Assembly (NCBI GenBank): GCA_964601275.1
Contig: CAZRMV010000001.1
Coordinates: 434,001 to 498,000 of the forward strand
Direction of reading: 5' to 3'
Source: JAOZPE01 sp964601275
GTDB taxonomy: Bacteria; Krumholzibacteriota; Krumholzibacteriia; JAJRXK01
Length of the DNA: 64,000 nt
This document shows positions 56,201 to 64,000 of this stretch, piece after piece. The notes under the pieces were generated by a model. The model had not been told where the DNA came from, ran no database searches, and worked only from the letters and a program-made list of their open reading frames with translations. Position 1 is the first letter of the stretch. Every line of letters begins with the position of its first letter. A program made the position numbers and the translations under genes.

Positions 56201-57733
56201 TTGACCTATCCGGCGGCCGACACCGCGATCGCCCTCCTGGACGAACCGGTTGATCTCACCACCGCGAGCGTGGTGCGTTTCGTCCATGCCGCCCAACTGG
56301 TGGACGGCGACTGGGGACGGGTCGAACTGAGTCTGGATGACGGGGTGAACTGGCTGGAGATCGCCCGATACACCGGGAGCGATCACGACGGCAGCGGGGG
56401 CGGCGCGAATTGGACCGACCTGGTCCTCGATCCGAAGGACTGGGTACAGGAGAGCCTCGATCTCTCCGCGTGGGCCGGGCAGAGGGTGCGGTTGCGGTTC
56501 CGGCGGGTGAGCGCCCCCACCGGAGGCGGTGGGGCGGGCTGGGTGATCGACGATGTGTTGTTCGGCAGTCCCCTCGACCGGGTGATCTGGGTCGATCCGG
56601 CCGGGGACGATGTCTTCGGGTGCGGGCATCCCGAACGACCCTTGGCCTCCTTCGCCGCTGCGGCCGCGGTGAGCGCGCCGGGCGACACCATCCATCTCGC
56701 GGCGGGAAGCTACAGCGAGAGCACGGAGATCATGCTCGATGGTTCCCTGCGCCCGGTCGTCGCGCCCTTGCCCCCGGGGCGATCCCTGGTGGGTGACGGA
56801 ATGGGCCAGACCGTGCTGCAGGTGCCCGCCCTGGGAACCGGCGTCTACGCGGGGGGGGTCACCGCATGGACGTCTTCTGACAGCGGGGTGGTCCGGGATC
56901 TGAGCGTGGAACGGGGAAGCCGGGGAATCCGGGTGGACGAAGGGGTGGTTTCGATCGGCGGCGTGGGTCTGGACGCGGCGGGGACCGCTCTCCTCGTGCA
57001 GGGCGGGCATTGCCTGGTCGACGGAATGCTGGTGCTCCACGCCGGGCGGGCGGTGCGGCAGTCGGGGGGGCATCTCCTCTTGGACCACGTCACCATCGCC
57101 GAGCTGGAGCGGGCGGTGTTCATCGAAGCGGGCGCCGACTCCAGCGAGATCGCCGGCAGCATCTTCACCCTGATCGACCAGACGGCCATCGAGGTGGCCG
57201 CGGGAGCCCCCTTGCCCCGGGTCCACTGCAACGATTTCTACGGCTTCTCCGGCAGTCCCGAGGTCTTCCTGGGGATGCCCGATCCGATCGGCCAGGACGG
57301 CAACATCGCCCAACCGGTTCTCTTCTGCGATCGATTCACCGGGGACTACCACCTGGTGGCCGGCTCTCCCTTGCTGAACCTTCCCGGCTGCGGAAGCCTG
57401 GGCGCGCTGGGTGAAGGCTGCCAGAACGTCGCGGTCGGGGTCCCGGCGGTCCCGGCGGCGACGCGTCTTCTGGGCAATCATCCCAACCCCTTCAATCCGC
57501 GGACCCGCATCGAGTTCGAGACCGCCGGAAGAGGCCGGGTACGACTCCAGGTCTTCGATGCGCGCGGCCGCCGGGTCCGCACCCTGGTCGACGAGACCTT
57601 GCCGGAGGGACGGCACCACGCCGACTGGGACGGACGCGATGACCGGGGCCGCGTGGTTGCGACGGGGGTCTATCACGCGCGCTTGAGTACCCAAGGGGTG
57701 GAGATCTCCCGGCCCCTGGTCCTGCTCAAGTGA
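53276..57733 (+). CDS. Large secreted multidomain protein with LTD, beta-helix and FlgD-Ig domains
   Basis: This 1485-residue exported protein starts with a signal peptide ('GVWLLLVLVAAPSHA'). In order: a region with a carboxypeptidase-regulatory-like beta domain ('VSATGADGSYQFTFGL'), a lamin-tail domain (about 575-685, 'DADWVEITNPSTTPVALGGW'), an immune-inhibitor-A/MAM-like domain (about 990-1100, 'LSLDDGVNWLEIARYTG'), a DUF1565-type parallel beta-helix (about 1103-1375, 'IWVDPAGDDVFGCG') and a C-terminal FlgD-Ig-like domain ('GNHPNPFNPRTRIEF' to 'RPLVLLK'). The last serves as an export/sorting-type tail in related phyla. Surface attachment or glycan binding is likely; no catalytic residues are evident. 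The upstream in-frame extension overlaps ccmE and is rejected. Confidence 0.85.
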   Translation: MSLQLQNPRPVPRWPGVWLLLVLVAAPSHAVTRPPGPSPSGDAQWSARVLTGDRWGAWTVLAVRGPVDAGTPRRLLESLGITPASNARAVEVRRLRWKEEGPERETWLWRPPAATRESPVVEIAERKPGAAAISGRLSRAGPPRTGRIAGISTSVTGSLFYLDRIFDLQGYTGSTRTLPLRHVRIELVRALDDSVVAVSATGADGSYQFTFGLDTPTDLKLRLVSRVEGLPGVTARVLDQAPPGGDLSGSVELVREVIQLSSLGPGAVVDLGVITLTDSQSGDTLPAFNLLDCLLDAEELLETPGWIASPVALPPMIWSPTNPQPETLYQDGVVRVASPGGGDDDSWADAVVLAALGHWFLATYSRVDQWSGFADLASTSDPRRALGDGAALVFAALVRSSRSHARLDRDGAPADSLVSVFVDLGFPPPLGFPGLAQDGLDLETREQSHGFFAPPRGQLSVANVAAMLWDLVDDTATLDGTAGDDDPRQDPAADGGARFYQLMTQDLPALPATEAVTYEDLHEAWRARWGEDAALDSIAVQVGRTALFTDAFEVDDLPAQAVPMAPWHQPAPQAGAGVVLGELFLGDADWVEITNPSTTPVALGGWKVVVRRNGFSTGVEREAVVPAGFVLRPGRSVVLHEGGNPADDSFFDLFFPTWNIPWQEGSNGACLLVDDLGTVVDFLRWDGWDGPSNEAIPPGQGFTGSLASPSFGFALARDSLATDTDDAADFRERAPSPRAPNAPFLALHSLHPAQDVDHLRLAFSGGDLGCVLATAEREAPHSELDRLDSLQLVVDHASPVPGDTGSTLLTMNFAAAESVVVRLGVEPGSIISTAVSWGSWVPWDHTTLLAVENLQAVQQNVDPVLDSVDVGWTNSSNYDSVVVAIDTSPPVVLPGSAQSYSTSLGAGHHLIQVFGRLDGFDGPRRETGVFVGPTACADTTGFEDGDSLSVLLTGFARVGVSHTGSFGLLDHPNPALTYPAADTAIALLDEPVDLTTASVVRFVHAAQLVDGDWGRVELSLDDGVNWLEIARYTGSDHDGSGGGANWTDLVLDPKDWVQESLDLSAWAGQRVRLRFRRVSAPTGGGGAGWVIDDVLFGSPLDRVIWVDPAGDDVFGCGHPERPLASFAAAAAVSAPGDTIHLAAGSYSESTEIMLDGSLRPVVAPLPPGRSLVGDGMGQTVLQVPALGTGVYAGGVTAWTSSDSGVVRDLSVERGSRGIRVDEGVVSIGGVGLDAAGTALLVQGGHCLVDGMLVLHAGRAVRQSGGHLLLDHVTIAELERAVFIEAGADSSEIAGSIFTLIDQTAIEVAAGAPLPRVHCNDFYGFSGSPEVFLGMPDPIGQDGNIAQPVLFCDRFTGDYHLVAGSPLLNLPGCGSLGALGEGCQNVAVGVPAVPAATRLLGNHPNPFNPRTRIEFETAGRGRVRLQVFDARGRRVRTLVDETLPEGRHHADWDGRDDRGRVVATGVYHARLSTQGVEISRPLVLLK

Positions 57734-57782
57734 AGGCGGAAGGACAAAGCCGCGCCGCGTGGGCCCCCGGATCCCGAAGCAT

Positions 57783-58244
57783 TCAGTGGAGGGTGAAGCG
57801 CCCCAACCAGTCGATGGCGTCGGCCGACCCGACACCGTCGACATCCTCGGCCGCGGTGGCGGGCGCGGGAGCCTCCCAGCGGAAGCCATAGTTCCCCGCG
57901 GGCAAGCCGGCCAGGGGAGCGACCAGCCATTCTCCATCCGTCGGGGTGGATTCGGTCCAGCGGGTCAACCGCCGCTCGCCGACGATCTGTTGGAGTTCCA
58001 GGCGGGCCCCGGCGGGGCGTTTGGGCAGGTGGACGAGCAGGAAACCGCTTCGGGCATCGACCCGGAGATCGAGCGGTGGCCTGGATTCTCCAGCGCGATG
58101 CAGTTGCAGTACCGATTCGACGATTCGGGGTTGCAGATCGCGGGACCGCCTTCGGGCCAGGTCGAATCCTCGAGCGAGGTTGAGGACCAGGGCCAAGAGC
58201 AGGAGGACCACGAAGTAGAGGGGGAGACGAACGCTGAGGGACAT
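57783..58244 (-). CDS. Small membrane-anchored protein of unknown function
   Basis: This 153-residue protein has one N-terminal transmembrane helix ('LPLYFVVLLLLALVLNLA') and a periplasmic beta-rich domain ('DARSGFLLVHLPKRPAGARL', 'GLPAGNYGFRWEAPAP'), possibly a single Ig-like fold. It ends 'SADAIDWLGRFTLH'. No family is recognised. GAGGAG precedes the ATG. It lies between two secreted-protein genes on the opposite strand. Confidence 0.6.
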   Translation of the reverse strand: MSLSVRLPLYFVVLLLLALVLNLARGFDLARRRSRDLQPRIVESVLQLHRAGESRPPLDLRVDARSGFLLVHLPKRPAGARLELQQIVGERRLTRWTESTPTDGEWLVAPLAGLPAGNYGFRWEAPAPATAAEDVDGVGSADAIDWLGRFTLH

Positions 58245-58432
58245 CTTCTGGGCTCCTCACTGCCGAGACCGGGGTTCAGGGGCCAGCCGGGTCCCCTCCC
58301 GCGGCGTTCGCCCGCGGGAGGCCGCTCTGCTGGTGGGAGTAAACCCCAGCGGAGCGGACGGCACAAGGGAGTTCCCGTCCCCCTTGACGCCCCGTGGCAC
58401 GAAAGAGGATGATGGAGCCCAGGAAGGAGGGA

Positions 58433-59668
58433 ATGGGTGTGCGCTTGAAGTCCAGGAAGTTTCTCTGGCTTGCCGTTCTGACGGTACTGTCCTGGGGCCT
58501 TGCCCTTTCGGGGATGGCGTGGGCCCAGACCACCCCGCACCTGATCGTGGTCTTCATCGATGGTCCCCGCTACAGCGAGTCCTTCGCCGAGCCGATGCGG
58601 ATTCCCCGGATCTGGAACGATCTGCGCCCGCAGGGAAGCGTCCTCACCGCCTTCCGCAACGATGGGTGGACCCTGACGGTCTCCGGGCATTCCACCACCC
58701 TCTGCGGGAGACACCAGTACCTGGCCAACAATGGCACGGAGCGCCCGCACGATCCCACCCTCTTCGAACGCTATCGCAAGCAAACCGGCGCGCCCGCGGC
58801 GGACGCCTGGGTCGTGGCGGGGAAGGCGAAACTGGCCGTCCTGGCCTACAGCGACTCTCCCGACGGGGGAGTGGCGTATGCCGCACGGGACAGTGTGGGG
58901 TTGTCGACCGATACGGCCACCATGGACGCGGTGTTGGGGGTGTTGGCGCGCGATCATCCCCGGGTGATGGCGGTCAACCTTCCCCAGGTCGACATCCGCG
59001 CCCACTCGCTCGATTGGAACGGTTATCTGGCGGCGATCAGCGGCGCCGATTCGTTGGTCGGGGTGCTGTGGGACTTCCTGCAAAGCGATCCCGAGTTCGC
59101 CGGGCGCAGCACGCTGGTGGTGACCGCCGATCACGGCCGGCACGACAACCGTCCCACCGAGCTCCACAATGGGTTCCAGAACCACGGCGATGCCTGCAAC
59201 GGCTGCCGGCATATCCTGCTCGCCGCGGCCGGGGTCGGGATCCGGGCGGGAACCGAGATTGCCGTCAGCCACAATCAGACCGACCTGGGAGCCACCCTGG
59301 GCAAGCTGCTCGGCCTGGACCTCACCGGAATTGAGGGCTTTCCCATCTACGAGATGCTCACCGCTCCCACCGCGACGCCTGGCGCCCGTCCGGGCGGCCT
59401 GAGGATCCTGGCCGTACGGCCCCATCCGTTCCAGGTGGGTGGAGGCATCCTGCTTGCGCTCCGGCCCGGCACCACCTATCACCTGGGCATCTACGATCTG
59501 CATGGGCGCTTGGTGCGCGAATTCGTCGGTCACCCCCAGGATGATACCGACTTCGTGCCGTGGGATGGTCGCGATTCCCGGGGACGCAATGTCGCCAGTG
59601 GGGTCTACCGCCTACGTCTGTGGAACGCCACCGGGCAGGATCAGCGATCGTTGACCTTGCTGCGGTGA
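58433..59668 (+). CDS. Secreted alkaline-phosphatase-superfamily protein with FlgD-Ig-like tail
   Basis: This 411-residue protein has a signal peptide ('FLWLAVLTVLSWGLALSGMAWA'). Its core shows alkaline-phosphatase/sulfatase-fold metal motifs: 'IVVFIDGPRY' (Asp), a 'VSGHSTTLCG' nucleophile-region candidate, 'VDIRAHSLDW' and 'VVTADHGRHDN' (Asp-His). 'HGDACNGCRH' contributes a further His and a CxxC. The C-terminus is FlgD-Ig-like ('GIYDLHGRLVREFVG' to 'RSLTLLR'). It probably hydrolyses a phosphate or sulfate ester outside the cell. AGGAGG lies only 2 bases before this ATG, so GTG two codons later is an alternative start. Confidence 0.75.
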   Translation: MGVRLKSRKFLWLAVLTVLSWGLALSGMAWAQTTPHLIVVFIDGPRYSESFAEPMRIPRIWNDLRPQGSVLTAFRNDGWTLTVSGHSTTLCGRHQYLANNGTERPHDPTLFERYRKQTGAPAADAWVVAGKAKLAVLAYSDSPDGGVAYAARDSVGLSTDTATMDAVLGVLARDHPRVMAVNLPQVDIRAHSLDWNGYLAAISGADSLVGVLWDFLQSDPEFAGRSTLVVTADHGRHDNRPTELHNGFQNHGDACNGCRHILLAAAGVGIRAGTEIAVSHNQTDLGATLGKLLGLDLTGIEGFPIYEMLTAPTATPGARPGGLRILAVRPHPFQVGGGILLALRPGTTYHLGIYDLHGRLVREFVGHPQDDTDFVPWDGRDSRGRNVASGVYRLRLWNATGQDQRSLTLLR

Positions 59669-59694
59669 GCGGCAACCGGGACCCGTTTCGACCG

Positions 59695-60441
59695 ATGCCT
59701 GTTTCCAACCCATCTCCCACCCACCTCGCGGGGGGAAAGCCCGCCGAGAGTGCGGACTTCATCCTTGTTCGGCGCTATCGACTGGCGCACGACTGGGCAC
59801 CGCCGGCCGGCCGGGTCCTGTTGGACTTCGGCAGTGGAACGGGGGCGCAGACCTTCCTGTTCTCCGATGACTTCGAGATCGGGTACGGAGCGGATGTCAG
59901 CGAGAGCTACTTGAGGGAGTTCTCCCGCCGGGCCGCCGAGCTCGGAATCGCGCATCGCTACCAGGCTCTTCTCTACGATGGTTCTCGCCTGTCTCTTTCC
60001 GACGCGAGTGTGGATCAGGCGATTTCCTTCGAAGTCCTCGAGCATGTCGAGGATGAAGCAGTCGCACTCTCCGAACTGCATCGCGTCTTGAAACCAGGCG
60101 GCCGACTCGTGATGTCGGTGCCCAACCGGTGGTGGATCTTCGAAACCCATGGGGCGAAGCTTCCGGTCCTGCCCTGGAACCGGGTTCCCTTCTTCAGTTG
60201 GCTGCCCAAGAGCATCCACGATCGTTACGCCCGCGCCCGGATCTATCGCAAGCGGGAGATCGTGGGAAAACTCGAAGACGCGGGTTTCGTGGTTGAGCGG
60301 AGTGGATACATCACTGCTCCCATGGATGTGGTGCGGTGGGAGACCTTGCGTAATGTCCTCCGGTCGACCTTCTTCAAGGCGGACCTGACCCGCATCCCGT
60401 TCCTGGGGACGGCAGTCCTGGTTTCCGCCCGGAAGGTTTGA
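59695..60441 (+). CDS. Class I SAM-dependent methyltransferase
   Basis: This 248-residue methyltransferase has motif I 'LLDFGSGTGAQTF', the acidic 'GADVSESYL', 'FEVLEHVEDEAVAL' and the post-motif 'LKPGGRLVMSVPNRWW', typical of Methyltransf_11 enzymes acting on small molecules or lipids. Substrate unknown. A GTG at 59665 overlapping the preceding stop is an alternative start without a ribosome site. The next gene begins 3 bases after the stop. Confidence 0.8.
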   Translation: MPVSNPSPTHLAGGKPAESADFILVRRYRLAHDWAPPAGRVLLDFGSGTGAQTFLFSDDFEIGYGADVSESYLREFSRRAAELGIAHRYQALLYDGSRLSLSDASVDQAISFEVLEHVEDEAVALSELHRVLKPGGRLVMSVPNRWWIFETHGAKLPVLPWNRVPFFSWLPKSIHDRYARARIYRKREIVGKLEDAGFVVERSGYITAPMDVVRWETLRNVLRSTFFKADLTRIPFLGTAVLVSARKV

Positions 60442-60444
60442 TCG

Positions 60445-61956
60445 ATGAGGAAAGCCGCGGCCCTCGTATTGCACCGGCCAGGTGACCCCCGGGTCTACCT
60501 GGTGCGGCGCAATCCCGTCCTGCGCTTCATGGGAGGCTTCTGGGCGTTCCCGGGTGGCGCGGTCGCCCGGTCCGATGAAGAAGAGGCCCCGAGGGTGGAG
60601 GGTGCGGCCGCAGGCCTGGCGCCGTTCTTCGTCTCGGCCGCGCGGGAGATGTTCGAGGAGGTGGGGCTTCTACCCTTCGACCTTCCCGCCGACGAGCGGA
60701 GTGAACTTCGCGAGGCGGTGCTGAAGGAAGAATCGGCGTTCGCCGGTTTCCTGCGCGTGAAGAACCTCCGAGTGCCCGCGGCCGTCTTCCGGGAGATCGC
60801 CCGCCTGATCACTCCCGAGTTCCATCCCATCCGCTTCGACACCCGCTTCTTCCTCGTCGACCCGTCGGCTTGCTGCGAAGAGCTCGAGCCCTCGATTCTC
60901 TCCGGCGAACTCGTCGATGGTCGCTGGGAGACCCCCGCGGAATGGTTGCGGCAGTGGCGTGCGGGAGAGATCCTCATCGCTCCGCCAGTGGTCCTGATGC
61001 TGAAGATCATGGAAAAGCACGGCTTCGAGGAGGGCGAGGGGAGGGGAACGGCGGCCGGTGGTGGTCTCGAGCGGGCCCTGGAGGAGTTGAGTGCCCTCAG
61101 CGCGAGCTATCAGCGCGGGCGGATCGAACCGATCCTCTTCAATCCGGCGGTACAACTGCTTCCCCTGCGCACACCGACGGTTCCTCCCGCCACGCACACC
61201 AATGCCTACCTTGTCGGCCAGGATCCCGCCTACCTGGTCGACCCCGCTTCGCCCGATCCTGCCGAACAGGCGAAACTGGATCAAGCCCTGGAGGAGGCCG
61301 TCGGACGCGGGGCGCGCCTGGTGGCGATCCTGCTCACCCATCACCATCCCGATCACGTAGGCGGTGTCCTGCAGGCGCGGAAGAAGTGGGGGCTGCCGGT
61401 GTGGGCCCACCCGAACTGCGCCCGGCGGCTGGAGGGGGAGATCGCGGTGGACCGGTATCTCGAAGACGGGGAGACACTGCCCCTGGGCCGCAGTCCCGCC
61501 GGCCGGGCCGATTGGAAACTGCGCTGCGTTCTGACCGAGGGGCATGCCGTGGGCCATCTCTGCTTCTTCGAAGAGGAATATGGGAGCCTCCTGGCCGGTG
61601 ATATGGTATCCACGCTCTCGAGCATCCTGATCGATCCCGCCGAGGGCTCGATGGCGCAGTACATGGATTCGCTGCGCCGGCTGATCGAGTTGCCGGTGGG
61701 AATGGTCTTTCCCGCCCATGGGCCGGCGAGCCCCGCGGGAAGAAAGCTCCTGGAGAAGCAGCTCGCCCGCCGCGAACGGAGAGAGCGCGCCATCCTGCAG
61801 GCGTTCAGGGATGGCCATCGGCCGGTGGAGGAGATCGTGCGGGAAGTCTACCAGGATGTTCCCGAGGACATGCATCATCTGGCCGCCTTCAATGTCCGGG
61901 CGGTACTGGACAAACTCATCGACGAGGGTGCGATCGCATCCGAAGGAGAATCATGA
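60445..61956 (+). CDS. Nudix hydrolase fused to metallo-beta-lactamase-fold hydrolase
   Basis: This 503-residue two-domain protein has an N-terminal Nudix domain (about 1-190): 'GGFWAFPGG' then 'AAREMFEEVGLL', with an insertion inside the Nudix box as in NUDT19-like CoA or nucleotide hydrolases. The C-terminal MBL fold (about 230-430) has 'LTHHHPDHVGG', a late His in 'TEGHAVGH' and 'LLAGDMVSTL', followed by a LACTB2-like helical tail ('HHLAAFNVRAVLDKLIDEG'). The substrate may be a CoA ester or RNA. Overlaps the next gene by 4 bases. Confidence 0.82.
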   Translation: MRKAAALVLHRPGDPRVYLVRRNPVLRFMGGFWAFPGGAVARSDEEEAPRVEGAAAGLAPFFVSAAREMFEEVGLLPFDLPADERSELREAVLKEESAFAGFLRVKNLRVPAAVFREIARLITPEFHPIRFDTRFFLVDPSACCEELEPSILSGELVDGRWETPAEWLRQWRAGEILIAPPVVLMLKIMEKHGFEEGEGRGTAAGGGLERALEELSALSASYQRGRIEPILFNPAVQLLPLRTPTVPPATHTNAYLVGQDPAYLVDPASPDPAEQAKLDQALEEAVGRGARLVAILLTHHHPDHVGGVLQARKKWGLPVWAHPNCARRLEGEIAVDRYLEDGETLPLGRSPAGRADWKLRCVLTEGHAVGHLCFFEEEYGSLLAGDMVSTLSSILIDPAEGSMAQYMDSLRRLIELPVGMVFPAHGPASPAGRKLLEKQLARRERRERAILQAFRDGHRPVEEIVREVYQDVPEDMHHLAAFNVRAVLDKLIDEGAIASEGES

Positions 61957-63743
61957 AGACCCGCCAGAAGATCGAGGCTCTGCGTCGGCTCATGGAGAAG
62001 CACCACCTGGAGGCCTACCTGGTGCCGAGCACCGATGCGCACAATGACGAGTACGTTCCGGCGTGCTGGCGTCGCCGGGCCTTCCTCAGCGGATTCACCG
62101 GCAGCGCGGGCGATGTGGTGGTGACCCGGGACGCGGCGGGTCTGTGGACCGACGGGCGCTACTTCCTGCAGGCGGCCCAGCAATTGCGGGGCAGCGGCAT
62201 CAAGCTGTATCGCGCCGGAGAGCGGGGCGTGCCCACCATCGCCGAGTTCCTCCAGGAAGAGCTTGCCCCAGGAGAGAAGCTCGGGATCGACCCGCGCACC
62301 GTCAGTCTGCAGCGCGCCAAGGCGCTCGAGGAGGCCCTGAAAGAATCGGGGGCCCGTCTGAAGACCCTCGCCCGCAACCTCGTCGATGCGATCTGGGAAG
62401 ACCAGCCACCAATGCCCCGCGGGGAGATCCTTCCCCTGCCCACTTCCTTCACCGGGGAGAGCGTGGCCTCCAAACTGCGCCGCATCCGCAAGGCGATGCG
62501 CGAGCGCGGAGTCGACGCGCACCTGTTGACCACCCTCGATGCCATCGCCTGGACCTTCAATCTCCGCGGGAGCGACATCGAATACAACCCGGTGGTGATC
62601 GCCTACGCGTTGATCACGCAGAAGGATGCCATCCTGTTCGTCGATCGCCGGAAGGTGACTCCCAAGCTGAAACGGCATCTCGGCGCGAGGGTCACGGTGC
62701 GCCGCTACGAAACCGTGGAGACCGCCCTGAAGAATCTGGGTCGCCGTGGGGCCTCGGTCTGGGTCGACGGAGGTTCGGTGAACCGCTGGGTGATCGATTG
62801 TCTCAAGGGCGCTTGCCTGCACACCGAGGCCACCGTGGTCGACCGGATGAAGGCGGCCAAGAACCCGGTGGAGATCAAGGGCATGCGTGCCGCGCACCTG
62901 CGGGATGGTGTGGCCATGGTGCGCTTCCTGAGCTGGTTGAGCGAGAATGTTCCGCAGGGGGGAGTGACCGAGTTGAGCGCGGCGGCACGGCTGGAGAGGT
63001 TTCGCGCCCGCGGCCGGCACTTCCAGGGCTTGTCCTTCGAGACCATCAGTGGCTACGCCGCCCACGGCGCGATCATCCACTATTCGGCCGACGAGAGCAG
63101 CGACGTCCCCCTGAAGCCGCGGGGAATCTATCTGGTCGATTCCGGCGGGCAGTACCTGGACGGGACCACCGACATCACCCGCACCTGGCTTCTCGGAGAG
63201 CGGGCGACGCGCGATCAGAAACGCAAGTACACCCGCGTGTTGCAGGGGCATATCGAACTGGCGCGGGCGCGGTTTCCCGAGGGAGTGCGCGGCATGCGCC
63301 TGGACACCCTCGCGCGCATGCACCTGTGGCAGGACGGGCTCGACTACAACCACGGGACCGGGCACGGAGTGGGTGCCTTCCTCAATGTGCACGAAGGTCC
63401 GCAGGCGATCAGCCCCACCCGTGACATCGGGGTTCCCCTGGAGGAAGGAAACATCCTCTCCAACGAACCCGGTTACTACCAATCCGGGGGCTTCGGCATC
63501 CGCATCGAGAATCTCATGCTGGTGCGGCGTGACGAAGAGCTTTCCGACGAAGATCGCAACTGGTACCGCTTCGAGACCCTCACTTGCTGCCCCATCGACA
63601 GCCGCCTTGTCGAAGTGAAGCTGCTCTCCCCCGAACAGCGCCGATGGCTCAACGACTACCACCTTTGGGTGAAGAAGAAGTTGAGTCCCCGCCTGAACGC
63701 AAAGGATCGCCGTTGGTTGGCCCGGGCCTGCCGGCGGATCTAG
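61953..63743 (+). CDS. Xaa-Pro aminopeptidase (XPNPEP1-like, M24B)
   Basis: This 596-residue enzyme removes the N-terminal residue from peptides with proline second. Two N-terminal creatinase-like domains ('AYLVPSTDAHNDEYVP', 'DGRYFLQAAQQL') precede the pita-bread domain. Metal ligands are in 'LVDSGGQYLDGTTDITRTW', 'GTGHGVGAFLNVHEG', 'LSNEPGYY' and 'GIRIENLMLV'. The three-domain length matches the eukaryote-like XPNPEP1 form rather than E. coli PepP (about 440). ATGA overlap with the preceding fusion gene. Confidence 0.92.
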   Translation: MKTRQKIEALRRLMEKHHLEAYLVPSTDAHNDEYVPACWRRRAFLSGFTGSAGDVVVTRDAAGLWTDGRYFLQAAQQLRGSGIKLYRAGERGVPTIAEFLQEELAPGEKLGIDPRTVSLQRAKALEEALKESGARLKTLARNLVDAIWEDQPPMPRGEILPLPTSFTGESVASKLRRIRKAMRERGVDAHLLTTLDAIAWTFNLRGSDIEYNPVVIAYALITQKDAILFVDRRKVTPKLKRHLGARVTVRRYETVETALKNLGRRGASVWVDGGSVNRWVIDCLKGACLHTEATVVDRMKAAKNPVEIKGMRAAHLRDGVAMVRFLSWLSENVPQGGVTELSAAARLERFRARGRHFQGLSFETISGYAAHGAIIHYSADESSDVPLKPRGIYLVDSGGQYLDGTTDITRTWLLGERATRDQKRKYTRVLQGHIELARARFPEGVRGMRLDTLARMHLWQDGLDYNHGTGHGVGAFLNVHEGPQAISPTRDIGVPLEEGNILSNEPGYYQSGGFGIRIENLMLVRRDEELSDEDRNWYRFETLTCCPIDSRLVEVKLLSPEQRRWLNDYHLWVKKKLSPRLNAKDRRWLARACRRI

Positions 63744-63848
63744 CCCGCCATCCCGGGGCTCCAATCGACGGGCGATCCGGAGAACAAGATCTCAAGCTAT
63801 CCAGATCGGGATGGCGGTTGTCCTCCCGGGTTCCCCGCGCGCCGGGCT

Positions 63849-64000
63849 CTACTCGGAACGATCCCGGTCGACCTCGGCCCGCTGAAGGGCGATTTCTCGA
63901 ACAAGGCGGGTGATGTCCCGTTCGAGTTCCTCGATACGGCTGAACAGGCGGAACAACAGGAAGAAGATGAAGAGCAGGGCGAGGTAGGTGACCAGGTCCA
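63849..64000 (-). CDS. Small membrane protein with coiled-coil tail (window edge)
   Basis: The frame reads DLVTYLALLFIFFLLFRLF then a charged heptad-like tail ending EVDRDRSE and a TAG stop. The two bases at the very edge are TG, so an ATG whose A lies just outside the window would give a complete 50-residue protein. One transmembrane helix and a short coiled coil; no known family. Confidence 0.55.
   Translation of the reverse strand, partial: DLVTYLALLFIFFLLFRLFSRIEELERDITRLVREIALQRAEVDRDRSE

Overview
The window is a GC-rich (roughly two-thirds G+C by eye) bacterial chromosome segment with about 50 genes, short intergenic gaps, many 4-base stop/start overlaps, and no rRNA, tRNA, CRISPR array, insertion sequence or prophage that I could find. 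Clues to the organism are a DUF3078-type outer-membrane protein, two patatin/beta-barrel outer-membrane proteins, secreted proteins ending in FlgD-Ig-like domains of the 'NPFNP...ATGVYHARL' type, menaquinone by the futalosine route and a B12-dependent ribonucleotide reductase. Together these point to an uncultured Gram-negative lineage of the FCB/Eisenbacteria-Krumholzibacteriota kind. That placement is inference from gene content, not phylogeny.

Layout. 0-8.5 kb: outer-membrane protein, small membrane protein, fused branched-chain 2-oxoacid dehydrogenase E1, SPOR protein, phosphoglycolate phosphatase and a patatin/barrel protein. 8.7-11.3 kb: an archaeal-type HMG-CoA synthase / thiolase / DUF35 operon ending in a clear terminator. 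11.7-18.1 kb: a fadN-fadA-fadE beta-oxidation operon on the minus strand with a divergent TetR regulator; a palindrome resembling a FadR operator lies between them. 18.1-23.5 kb: glycosyltransferase, amidohydrolase, a 765-base gap and a sigma-54 activator. 23.7-32.4 kb: acyl-CoA carboxylase beta, Xaa-Pro dipeptidase, M20 peptidase, enoyl-CoA hydratase, biotin carboxylase, biotin carrier and an EamA transporter, which looks like leucine/peptide catabolism. 32.4-38.2 kb: fused fatty-acid kinase (FakA+FakB-like), SirB1-like protein, second patatin/barrel protein and a low-molecular-weight phosphatase. 38.2-44.9 kb: nrdJ behind two NrdR-like boxes, pyruvate kinase, cytochrome c lipoprotein, beta-propeller-like protein and a small barrel. 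45-53 kb: mqnD, a cysteine-rich secreted protein and a cytochrome c maturation operon (ccmE-F-x-y-A-B-C-D). 53.2-64 kb: a 1485-residue secreted protein, an alkaline-phosphatase-fold protein, a methyltransferase, a Nudix/metallo-beta-lactamase fusion, an Xaa-Pro aminopeptidase and the end of a small membrane protein.

How the genes fit together. Three peptidases active on prolyl or small peptides, BCKDH E1, the carboxylase/hydratase set and FadNAE suggest growth on peptides, branched-chain amino acids and fatty acids. Acyl groups would feed CoA pools also used by the HMG-CoA synthase complex and by fatty-acid kinase. Futalosine-pathway menaquinone and cytochrome c maturation indicate respiration. 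The most unusual points are the cysteine-type CcmE inside a ccm operon carrying two uncharacterised membrane proteins and no visible ccmG/H, the single-chain fatty-acid kinase, the bacterial copy of the archaeal HMG-CoA synthase operon, and the paired NrdR boxes.
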